From the NCBI GenBank assembly GCA_964581115.1, contig CAZOMY010000028.1, forward strand, positions 1-38,979: DNA of 38,979 bases. Reading direction: 5' to 3'. The notes under the pieces are model-generated. The model searched no databases and was not told where the DNA came from. It saw only the letters and a program-made list of their open reading frames with translations. Shown here piece after piece: positions 7,572-16,192 of the stretch. Made by a program: the position numbers and the translations under genes. Position 1 is the first letter of the stretch. Every line of letters begins with the position of its first letter. The stretch comes from 2-02-FULL-55-14 sp964581115 (GTDB taxonomy: Bacteria; Bacteroidota; Ignavibacteria; UBA10030).

Positions 7572-10415
7572 GCGATCAAGGTGTCGAACGAAAGAAGCGT
7601 GGCGCTGATGATGCTCCTCGCCGTCGCTCCTTCGATGATGTTGGGGCAGGGGAAGGGGAAGCCGGAGGGGTGGGCGAGGGACGACGTTCCGGCGAGAGTG
7701 ACGGGGTCGCCGACGTACGCCGTTCTCAACATCAACAACATCACGTCGTGGATGCGGTACGACGGGCACTCGAATCATTCCCCGTCGGCTGACGACGGGA
7801 TGTACTATCCCCGAAACACAGGGAGCGTGATCTATCAGGATTGTCTGGTGTGGGGAGGAAAGGTGTTCCGCAACGCCGCGCTCACAGACCCCGCGCCATT
7901 ACAGCCGATCCGCGTCGGCGGCGGGACGTATGGCATCGGTACGAGGGCTGGTCGGGTCACTGGCTCAGGAGCAACCGCCGTCGCTGAAGATCCGTCGCTG
8001 CCGTCCGTGCGCATCTACCGCATCCGTCGCGACTATGACACGATGAGCGAGTATGACCTCCGGCGCGATGCGGCAAGCGTCTACGAGACCTCGGAGCTCT
8101 TTGCAACTGCATCGCAAATGTCTGCCGTCAAAGACCAGTATGCTGTCGACTGGGCCAACTGGCCGGTTGAGCGAGGGGCGCCGTTCATCGACCGCAATGC
8201 CAACGGCGTTTACGACCCACCGCCGCCGTTCAATCTCGACTGGAGCGCCGGTCCGATCTTCACTGTCGACAGTCTGATCCCCGGCAACTACGACGAGCCG
8301 GGCGTCGCCGGCCGCGACCAGGAGACCCCAGCCGACCAGGTCATTTGGACGGTCTTTAACGACCTGAACGAGGCGACGGCGATATCATTTGAAGGCTCGT
8401 ATCCGCTCGGGCTGGAGGTGCAGAAGACCATGTGGGGCTACAAACGCTACGACGCCCTCGGCTCGATCTATTTTGTGCGGTACAAGCTGATCAACAAAGG
8501 AGGGGTTGATACGTCGTCAGCTCCCGGTGTGCAGCCGGGGTCGTTCTGGATCGACAGCATGTACGTGGCGCAGTTCGTGGACCCCGATCTCGGAAATGCA
8601 GGTGACGACCTTGTCGGGTGCGATTCGCTTCTCAGTCTCGGCTATTGCTACAATGGATATCAGGTCGATGCAGAATTTCGAGGATTCAATCTGCCCCCGC
8701 CCGCAGTCGGATATGACTTTCTTGCAGGGGCCACCGTTCCATCGCCCGGAGACTCGGCCATCGTCGACTTCGGCCGACGCTACAACCAACGGAATCTCCC
8801 CCTGACGGCGTTTGCATACTTCTAGAATGGCTCTCCATACTCGGATCCTCCGGGAGGGCAGGCCGAATACGACAGGGGTTCAGGAAGATGGTGGAAGATG
8901 CTTCGCGGCTTCGCTCCGCTCGGAGACTTCTCGACCGCCGACCTGGAGTACGATCGTCCACCACAATTCCCTCCATCTAGATATCTGTACTCCGGCGATC
9001 CCGTATCAGGTCAAGGATGGCTCGACGGAACCATATACGGCACAATAGGGAATCCCCCCGGTGATCGCCGAATTGTCCTCAGCAGCGGTCCCTTCTCTCT
9101 TGCCCCCGGCGATGCGCAAGAGGTCTACGTCGGCGTCGTGGCCGGCATTGGCGCAGATCACCTATCGAGCATCACGGCTATGAGGATCCACGATCGGACC
9201 GTCCAGACGATCTTCGACCGTGGATTCCAGGCTCCCGGACCACCCTCCGCTCCGGCCGTTTCGGTCTCAGCGCTCGATGGCGAGGTCGTGCTCTCTTGGG
9301 GTTCCGATGCGAACACCATCGCCCGGACGGAAGAGCGCATCGTCGCCGACACCTACCGTTTTGAAGGCTACGTTGTGTATCAGTTGCCGTCCAGCAACGC
9401 CCGGCTGTCGGAAGCTACCCGCATCGGCACGTTCGACCTGGTCAACGGCGTTGCGAAGATCCTTGAGCCGGCTGTCGATCCGGCGACCGGCGCATCGATC
9501 GTACGCGTCGTACAAGACGGTACCGATGCCGGCGTGAGGCGTTCGATCCGCATCACACAAGATGTGGTCAACGGACCGGTCTGGTCCACGGGGCGCGAGG
9601 TCATTCCGTTGGTGAATGGACGCCAATACTTCTTCGCCGTGACGGCCTACAATGTCAACGCAAATCCCAACGAGTTGCCGGTCAGCAATGAATCGGAGCC
9701 CGTGGTGATCGCGGTGAAGCCGCAGGTGCCGTTCGGACTGAGGCCGTCCTCCGCGAGCGGGGATACACTCGACGCACTCCATCTTACAGGAGTATCTCTG
9801 ACGCGCGTGGTGCCGGTGGTGGTCGACCCACTCGCCGGAACGGGCGACACCGTGCAGGTGCGGTTCAGCGGTCCAAACTCCGCGCGCTTCTGGTCGGTCG
9901 TCAATGTCTCTCGCGGGGCGGTTCTGGTCGCGAGCGGGACAAATTTCTCGGGGGACGAACGCTATGCGATCGTTGGGGGTGTTCTTGTGAAGGTCGTACA
10001 TGACACGGCATCAGGACCGCCGGCTGACTCGACAAACGTCTACCAATTTACCATACCAACGCCTCAGCGAGGACGGGCGGTAGAGCTTGCCAGCGTTGAT
10101 CGGATCGGTGTCTTCCCGAATCCGTACTACGCCCAGCCCACGACGCCGTATGGGTCTTCGACACCGGCCCGGCAATTCGTCACGTTCAACAATCTGCCTC
10201 GCCGTGCCATCGTCCGCATCTTCAACCTCGCCGGTCATCTGATCCGTACCCTGCGAAAGGATGACGCGTCCCAGTTCTTGGTGTGGGACCTCGAGAATGA
10301 AGATCGTTGGCTGGTGGCGAGCGGCATGTATCTCTGTCTTATCGAAATTCCCGACCTCGGCGTGTCGAAGGTGTTGAAGCTCGGGGTTGTGGCGGCGATG
10401 GAGGGGGTGCAATAA
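7569..10415 (+). pseudogene. T9SS-sorted exoprotein interrupted by one in-frame amber codon
   Basis: A single reading frame, broken only by TAG at 8823-8825 (codon 419). From GTG 7569 it runs through a signal peptide (ALMMLLAVAPSMMLG), a long N-terminal region of unknown fold, an EF-hand-like loop DRNANGVYD at 208-216, and an FnIII-like region (about codons 555-715). It ends in a T9SS sorting domain (IGVFPNPYY... FNLAGHLIRTL... SGMYLCLIEIP). The downstream neighbour is a paralog along nearly the whole length. Across the stop, AFAYF-stop-NGSP aligns with SFTYY-S-SGPP, so the amber stands where the paralog has Ser421. Without it the product would be 948 residues. It may be a recent nonsense mutation, a suppressed or read-through codon, or an assembly error. 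TAG ends other genes here, so genetic-code reassignment is unlikely. Confidence 0.8.
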
Positions 10416-10426
10416 GGACGGACGGC

Positions 10427-13400
10427 ATGATCGAGTCCATGTGTCGCTCAATGCTCATCTCGGCTGCGTGGTTGGCGGTCACCAACACCGTCTCTGCACA
10501 GGAAGTGGAGAAGTCCGCCTCTGCACGTCGGTCGCAGGCGCTCATGAAAAGCGCCGGTAATCCGGTCTATACCCTCCTCAACATCAACAATGTAACGGCG
10601 TGGACTCGGGCCGACGGTCAGTCCGCTCACTCACCCAAAGCGGACGACGGAGTCTACTTCCCGCGCGGCACGGGCTCTGTCATCTATCAGGACTGTTTGA
10701 TGTGGGGAGGAAAAGTGTTCACCGATCCCGTCTTCAGTCAACCGGGCCCGCGACAACTCGTACGCGTGGGAGGAGGGACCTACGGCATCGGGACCCGTGT
10801 CGGGCGGATCATCGACCCGTCGCTGGGCCCTGCATGGGGATCTGGGATCGAAGATCCCTCCGCCTCGGATGTCCGCATCTACCGGATCCGGCGCGACTAT
10901 GCAACGATGACCGACGCGGAGGTACGAAGAGATGCTGCCGGAGTCTACGAGATCCCCGAAAGCGACGTTTCGACCGATCAGGTCAAAGCGGTCAGGATGC
11001 AATATCATCTCGACTGGACGACATGGCCCGTCGCCAAGGGCGCCCCGTACATCGACCGCAACAGTAATGGACAGTACGAACCGCCTCCGGCGTTCAATAC
11101 CGATCGCTCCGCCGGTCCGATCTTTACCATCGACAGTCTCGTAGCGCATGGCTATGACGAGCCCGGCATTGCTGGCGAAGAGCCGTTCGACCCTGCGAGT
11201 CAGGTCATTTGGACGGTCTACAATGACCTGACCGTGAGCACGGCCCTCAGTTTCGTAGACTCGGAACCGATGGGGCTTGAGGTGCAACGGACGTATTGGG
11301 CCTACAACATTCCCGGCAGCGTCTCCAACGCGTATTTCCTGCGCCATCGCATCATCAACAAGGGAGGAGTCGATACTTCCACGGCCGCAGGCGATCAGTT
11401 CGGAGCTTTTTGGATCGATAGCATGTACGTGGGCTGGTGGTCGGATCCCGATGTTGGCAATGCCGGAGACGACCTTGTCGGATGTGACACCTTGCTTCAG
11501 CTGGGATTTGCCTTCAATGCAAGCTTGACAGACGAGGAGTTCAAAGCGTTCAACCTGCCGCCGCCCGCGATCGCGTATACCATGGTTACAGACCCGACGG
11601 TTGTCTCCGCTGGTTCAAACGGCATGGTCGGACTGCGCTTTCGTTCAGACATCCGAAATCTTCAGATGACCTCATTTACGTACTATAGCAGCGGTCCGCC
11701 GATCGACGAATGCGAGAATTACTCCTGTGCAACGGGGAAATGGTGGAAGGCGCTGCGAGGGTACGCACGGCTTGGCGATCTTTCTTCTCCCGACGAATTC
11801 GTCCCGTATCCGCCCGCTGTGGGACCTACATTGTTCCCACTCAGCGGAGATCCGGTCGAAGGCACCGGCTTTCTCGATGGATTGGGAGTCAGCTACTCGT
11901 GGGCTCCGGGTGACCGCCGCATGTTGATGAACAGCGGCCCATTTCGCATGGCCCCCGGCGACACGCAGGACATCGTTCACGCCTTCGTTGCTGGCATCGG
12001 AGCGGACAACATCACGAGCGTAGCGGTTTTGAAGTTCCATGCGGCCCGGCTCCGGCAAGCGGCGCTCAACGGCTTCCGCATGGATCTCGGGCCTACGTCG
12101 CCGCACGTCACCGCCATTCCACTCGACCAGGAAGTGGTGCTCCGGTGGGACGAAAACCTTGAGGCCGTGATGAGGACGGAGGATCGGCTCACTGCCGAAG
12201 CCTATCGGTTTGAGGGGTATCACGTCTATCAACTGCCGTACGCTGACGCTTCGATCAACGAAGGCATCTTGATCGCGACGTTCGACCGAGCCAACGGTGT
12301 CACCCGGATCGTCGACGAACGGATCGACACGACGTCGGGAGTATTGACGAACTACCTCGCTCACCTTGGAAGCGACTCCGGCGTTGAGCGAACAATTCGC
12401 ATCACGCGCAGCCGCCTTTCGAATTCAACGGAGGGAGCGTTGCTGTACAATGGAACGGAATACTACTTCGCTGTCACGGCGTATGCTGTAGCGGTCGATC
12501 CGCAGGCCATACCGAAGTCGAGCGAATCCCGTCCGTCGCTCGTTGCCGTCCGACCGCAGCGATCTTTCGGCCTTGAGCCCCAAACGCGTTACGGCGACAC
12601 TGTGGCCGTTTCTGTTGCATCCGGAAACGCCGCCGCGCTGGTGCTTCCTCAGGTCGTCGATCCGCGCGCGGGAACGGGAGACACGTATGAACTCTCGTTC
12701 AGCGGAAGCCCGGCGACGGCATGGTCGGTCATGAACGTGACCGACAGGCGTATGGTCGTGTCGCAACAGAACCTGCGGATCGGCATACCCCAGCCGCTTC
12801 CCGAAGGGGGGATCACGCTGCGCTTCGGGTCGGGTCCGTATGGATTGCAGTCATCCTATGAGGTCATCGGTCAGCGGCATCTCACGTGGCTCCACGCCGA
12901 TGCTCTTGGTCTCGAGAGTTTCGGGGGCGCGGCGGGGTGGGAGTCGCCGGCGCACCTGTTTGGTTATGCCGTCGAACGCCCCGTCCCGCCCCATCGGCTC
13001 CGTCAAGTGCAGATCGTGTTCACGGCCCACGACACCAGCGGACCCGCGGCGTTCCGCACGTCGTCGGACGATACGGCTTCGTATGCGTATCGATTTGTCG
13101 CCAATGCCGACCAAGCCGCGGCCCAGCCATCGTTCGCATCATGGATTGTCAACACCGATACCGGATGGAGTTACCAAGACCATCGCATCAGTATGCCGCT
13201 GGCGGTCTACGACATCGATGCGAGTCCACCCCGGCGTTTGGCGGTTGGGTTTGTGGAGAACAATGTGGCTGGAGGGCTTGTCGATGGCTACTACTGGCCG
13301 GAGGTCTCTTCCCGGCTCGGGGTCGGCGACAACACCGGTCCTAACGGACCCCGCGAATGGCTCGTTGTCTACGATGCGCCCTACACGGGAGCGATGCGCA

Positions 13401-13900
13401 ACACCGCATGGAAGAACCTGTTGACCGACACGACCATGCCGGTCATGTATCTGTTCACATGGAACCGCCGGAACATCTTTCCGTGGACCTCAGGCGTCAG
13501 ATTCAGATTCGAGCCGTACCGAGTGCTAAGCGAGGCCGATACGCTACGATTCACGATCGTCGCTCCGGCCACGGGTGCGAGCGCCATCACCGCAAGCCTG
13601 GATCGCGTCGGCGTTTATCCCAACCCATATCTTGGCGAGCGGATGCAGGCCACCCCTAGCCGCAGGCAGTTCGTCACCTTCATCAACCTCCCGCTGCGAG
13701 CGACGATCCAGGTCTTCAACCTCGCCGGCCATCTTGTCCGGACACTCCGGAAGGACGATGCATCGAGTTTTCTCGAATGGGACCTCCTGAACGAGTACGG
13801 GGTCTACGCAGGGAGCGGCATGTACATCTGCCGGGTGGACATGCCAGACCTGGGTGTCGTGCGCGTCCTGAAACTGGGCGTGGTGATCACCTTGGAATGA
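10427..13900 (+). CDS. large T9SS-exported protein, intact paralog of the preceding gene
   Basis: A 1157-residue secreted protein of unknown activity. The signal peptide (MLISAAWLAVTNTVSAQ) follows ATG 10427, 11 bases after the previous stop, with AAGGA as a weak ribosome site. The N-terminal half shares long conserved blocks with the preceding gene (TLLNINNVTAWTRADGQS, YQDCLMWGGKVF, GGGTYGIGTRVGRI, IYRIRRDYATM). An EF-hand-like loop DRNSNGQYE occurs at 210-218. The FnIII-like segment begins near HVTAIPLDQEVVLRW. The C-terminus is a T9SS sorting domain (VGVYPNPYLG... VFNLAGHLVRTL... GSGMYICRVDMP). It is about 210 residues longer than its paralog, because of an extra block before the sorting domain. 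Export across the outer membrane by T9SS and surface anchoring are inferred. Confidence 0.85.
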   Translation: MIESMCRSMLISAAWLAVTNTVSAQEVEKSASARRSQALMKSAGNPVYTLLNINNVTAWTRADGQSAHSPKADDGVYFPRGTGSVIYQDCLMWGGKVFTDPVFSQPGPRQLVRVGGGTYGIGTRVGRIIDPSLGPAWGSGIEDPSASDVRIYRIRRDYATMTDAEVRRDAAGVYEIPESDVSTDQVKAVRMQYHLDWTTWPVAKGAPYIDRNSNGQYEPPPAFNTDRSAGPIFTIDSLVAHGYDEPGIAGEEPFDPASQVIWTVYNDLTVSTALSFVDSEPMGLEVQRTYWAYNIPGSVSNAYFLRHRIINKGGVDTSTAAGDQFGAFWIDSMYVGWWSDPDVGNAGDDLVGCDTLLQLGFAFNASLTDEEFKAFNLPPPAIAYTMVTDPTVVSAGSNGMVGLRFRSDIRNLQMTSFTYYSSGPPIDECENYSCATGKWWKALRGYARLGDLSSPDEFVPYPPAVGPTLFPLSGDPVEGTGFLDGLGVSYSWAPGDRRMLMNSGPFRMAPGDTQDIVHAFVAGIGADNITSVAVLKFHAARLRQAALNGFRMDLGPTSPHVTAIPLDQEVVLRWDENLEAVMRTEDRLTAEAYRFEGYHVYQLPYADASINEGILIATFDRANGVTRIVDERIDTTSGVLTNYLAHLGSDSGVERTIRITRSRLSNSTEGALLYNGTEYYFAVTAYAVAVDPQAIPKSSESRPSLVAVRPQRSFGLEPQTRYGDTVAVSVASGNAAALVLPQVVDPRAGTGDTYELSFSGSPATAWSVMNVTDRRMVVSQQNLRIGIPQPLPEGGITLRFGSGPYGLQSSYEVIGQRHLTWLHADALGLESFGGAAGWESPAHLFGYAVERPVPPHRLRQVQIVFTAHDTSGPAAFRTSSDDTASYAYRFVANADQAAAQPSFASWIVNTDTGWSYQDHRISMPLAVYDIDASPPRRLAVGFVENNVAGGLVDGYYWPEVSSRLGVGDNTGPNGPREWLVVYDAPYTGAMRNTAWKNLLTDTTMPVMYLFTWNRRNIFPWTSGVRFRFEPYRVLSEADTLRFTIVAPATGASAITASLDRVGVYPNPYLGERMQATPSRRQFVTFINLPLRATIQVFNLAGHLVRTLRKDDASSFLEWDLLNEYGVYAGSGMYICRVDMPDLGVVRVLKLGVVITLE

Positions 13901-14086
13901 CCTCTGCCAAACGACCATCGTCAATCGAGCCCCGAGTCTGGGACGGTCAATGATCCATCCAGGTACGTGCGGAGTCGAGGTGCGTCGATCGAAACTCGAC
14001 AGATCTCAGTCCCCGATTCCAACTCCAATTCCCGTCACTCATTCTCCTTTCGCAATTCCCATCTTCCATCTACCCTTCCTGCCTTG

Positions 14087-14094
14087 TATCTTTC
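14087..14094 (+). promoter_or_regulatory. candidate -7 box (TAnnTTTG-like) before rsgA
   Basis: TATCTTTC, similar to the Bacteroidota sigma-A -7 element TAnnTTTG, ends eight bases before the rsgA start codon. If real, the transcript would be nearly leaderless. No good -33 TTG is visible, so this is weak. Confidence 0.2.
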
Positions 14095-14101
14095 CAGCCG
14101 C

Positions 14102-15175
14102 ATGCAACTCACCGACCTCGGCTGGAACGACTATTTTGAGGCCTTCTTTGCCCCTTACCGGGAAAAGGGGCTGGTGCCTGCGCGCGTGGCGATCCAGTAT
14201 CGAGACAAGTATGTGCTCTACGCCGAAGGCGGGGAACTGCAGGGACAGGTGACTGGACGTTTCGAGTTCAAGGCAAAGAACCTTGATGAATTCCCCGCGG
14301 TCGGCGACTGGGTGGCTATTCAGCCGCCGGTGGGTGGAGGAACGGTGGTCATCGAGGCGGTTGTCGATCGGCGCACGCAATTTGCGCGCAAGACCGCCGG
14401 CGTTCGTACCGTTCCGCAAGTGGTCGCCGCCAACGCCGACGTCGTGTTCCTTGTCTCCGGCCTCGACGACGAGATCAACCTGCGTCGCATCGAACGCTAT
14501 CTCACGGTGGCGTACGAAAGCGGGGCCAAACCGGTGATCGTCCTGAACAAGATCGACCTCTGCCCGGACCTCGACCCGGTCATTGAAGAAGTTGCCGCCA
14601 TTGCACCGGGTGTCGATATTCTGCCGATGTGCGCCCGGACGAACGCCGGGGTCGATGCGATCGCGGCGCGGCTGACACGGGGTGTCACCGGTGCCCTGCT
14701 CGGTTCTTCGGGCGTGGGCAAGACCACCATCGCCAACGATCTTCTCGGCGAGAATCGCTACCGGACGCAGGAAGTGCGCGAGAACGACAGCCACGGCCGG
14801 CACACAACGACGCACCGCGAACTCGTCATCCTTCCGAACGGCGGTTTGCTCATCGACACACCGGGCATGCGGGAGATCCAGCTCTGGGGCGATGTGCAGA
14901 GTCTGCAGGCGTCGTTCGAAGACATTGCAACACTGGCGCTCGAGTGTAGATTCCGCGACTGCAAGCATGAAGCGGAGCCCGGCTGCAGCGTGAAGGAGGC
15001 GATGGAAGATGGCCGCCTCGACCCGGCGAGGTATGATGCATATAAGAAGCTGGAAAAGGAGATCGCATATCTCGCACGGCGGAAGGACCAGAGCCTTCAA
15101 CGAGCCGAGACGGCAAAGTGGAAGAAGATCGCGGGCGATATTAAGCGCATCTATAAGAACAGGGAGAAGCCCTGA
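14102..15175 (+). CDS. rsgA: ribosome small-subunit-dependent GTPase A
   Basis: RsgA/YjeQ, a circularly permuted GTPase that checks late maturation of the 30S subunit. An OB-fold N-domain (about 1-85) is followed by the permuted G motifs: G4 NKID (in VIVLNKIDL), then G1 GSSGVGKT, then G3 DTPG. The C-terminal zinc domain carries the spaced Cys/His set in CRFRDCKHEAEPGC. The length of 357 residues is normal. ATG 14102 begins exactly at the family's N-terminus (MQLTDLGWNDYF); the open frame upstream is word-repeat DNA. There is no operon partner, since intergenic repeats lie on both sides. Confidence 0.96.
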   Translation: MQLTDLGWNDYFEAFFAPYREKGLVPARVAIQYRDKYVLYAEGGELQGQVTGRFEFKAKNLDEFPAVGDWVAIQPPVGGGTVVIEAVVDRRTQFARKTAGVRTVPQVVAANADVVFLVSGLDDEINLRRIERYLTVAYESGAKPVIVLNKIDLCPDLDPVIEEVAAIAPGVDILPMCARTNAGVDAIAARLTRGVTGALLGSSGVGKTTIANDLLGENRYRTQEVRENDSHGRHTTTHRELVILPNGGLLIDTPGMREIQLWGDVQSLQASFEDIATLALECRFRDCKHEAEPGCSVKEAMEDGRLDPARYDAYKKLEKEIAYLARRKDQSLQRAETAKWKKIAGDIKRIYKNREKP

Positions 15176-15186
15176 GTAGGAAACAT

Positions 15187-15385
15187 TCCAAACATTCCAG
15201 ACCGCCAAACTCCAAACAGATCCCCAAACCGCCAAACTGTCCAAACTTCAGAGGGGATCTTCTGGTTGAGAGCCTCTCAAGGTGATCACATCGGTAGCTT
15301 TTCAGTCTGTTGGTCTGGCCGTTTGTTTGCCTGCCCGACGGGGATTGTGCTGACCCGGTCAGGCGGGGAGTCTGGGATGTTTGGA
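15187..15385. repeat. 199-bp element bounded by 16-bp inverted repeats
   Basis: TCCAAACATTCCAGAC (15187-15202) and GTCTGGGATGTTTGGA (15370-15385) are inverted copies with one mismatch. Inside, the left side repeats CCAAAC/CCAAACTCC/CCAAACTG and the right side repeats GTTTG words (GGCCGTTTGTTTGCC). It sits directly between rsgA and the next gene, ending 19 bases before its ATG. It resembles a MITE-like palindrome; no transposase or obvious target-site duplication was recognised. Confidence 0.55.
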
Positions 15386-15404
15386 CATTTGGCACGCTTC
15401 GCCA

Positions 15405-16088
15405 ATGAATTCTTCATCTCTCATACTGGGTTCCTCGGGGCTTGTGGGCTCCCACCTGCTCACGCTGCTCCTGGCATCGCCTCACTATGCGGTGGTGCGG
15501 TCGCTCGTCCGTCGGCCGTCGGGGCGCGTTCACAAAAAGCTCGAGGAGCACGTCGTCGATTTCGACCAGTTGGCGGGGGTGCGAGAAGTCGTCCGCGGGA
15601 ACGACGTCTTCTGCTGCCTCGGGACCACGATCAGGGTGGCCGGCTCTCAGGAGGCCTTTCGCAAAGTCGATCTCACCTACGTCGTCGATGCCGCCGATAC
15701 CGCTCATCGGAACGGCGCTTCCCGCTTCTTCGTGGTCTCGTCCATCGGCGCGAATGTCTCCTCGGGCAGTTTCTATCTGCGGGTGAAGGGGGAGATGGAG
15801 GCGACCGTGGCAACAATCCCGTATGCGGCCGTCGGCATCATCAGGCCGTCGCTTCTGCTGGGTGAACGGAAGGAGTCTCGGATCGGTGAAAGGATCGGCG
15901 CTGTGGGACTGCAAGCGCTTTCGTTTGCCATGCTCGGTCCGTTGCGCAAACTCCGACCGATCCGTGCTGCCGACGTCGCCGCCGGCATGCTCTTCCTCAG
16001 CCGCACGAACTTCACCGGTGTAAGGATCTGTGAGTCGGATGAGATCCAGGAGATGGCTTATCTCAGCAAGCGAGACCCTGAATTGTGA
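15405..16088 (+). CDS. NAD(P)-binding Rossmann protein (atypical SDR, HTATIP2-like)
   Basis: A 227-residue protein of the atypical short-chain dehydrogenase / NAD(P)H-binding group, the type often annotated as a nucleoside-diphosphate-sugar epimerase-like or oxidoreductase HTATIP2-like protein. The dinucleotide motif GSSGLVG is at 9-15. FCCLGTTIRVAGSQEAFRKVD and RFFVVSSIGA match the family, and FYLRVKGEMEA carries the active-site-like Y/K pair. ATG 15405 gives a clean N-terminal beta strand (SSSLILG). The physiological substrate is unknown. It stands alone between two intergenic elements. Confidence 0.75.
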   Translation: MNSSSLILGSSGLVGSHLLTLLLASPHYAVVRSLVRRPSGRVHKKLEEHVVDFDQLAGVREVVRGNDVFCCLGTTIRVAGSQEAFRKVDLTYVVDAADTAHRNGASRFFVVSSIGANVSSGSFYLRVKGEMEATVATIPYAAVGIIRPSLLLGERKESRIGERIGAVGLQALSFAMLGPLRKLRPIRAADVAAGMLFLSRTNFTGVRICESDEIQEMAYLSKRDPEL

Positions 16089-16185
16089 ATAGTGAATGGT
16101 GAATCGTCAATAGGAAAGCGAACACACGGGAAAGCCCTTTCCCGATAATCCGAAATCGACAATTCGAAATCCGAAATCACCAAAG
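16089..16185. repeat. word-repeat intergenic element with perfect hairpin
   Basis: The left side is built of GTGAAT words (GTGAATAGTGAATGGTGAAT), the right side of AATCCGAAATCG/AATTCGAAATCCG words. Between them is a perfect hairpin CGGGAAA-GCCC-TTTCCCG (16127-16144) that could terminate the upstream gene, although no U-run follows. The right-hand words recur at 19321-19368. Confidence 0.5.
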
Positions 16186-16192
16186 GTGTCCC

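Noticed and set aside
8823..8825. TAG reassigned to an amino acid in this genome
   Set aside because: TAG ends the PLP decarboxylase, C1 peptidase and FAD monooxygenase genes at natural family lengths.
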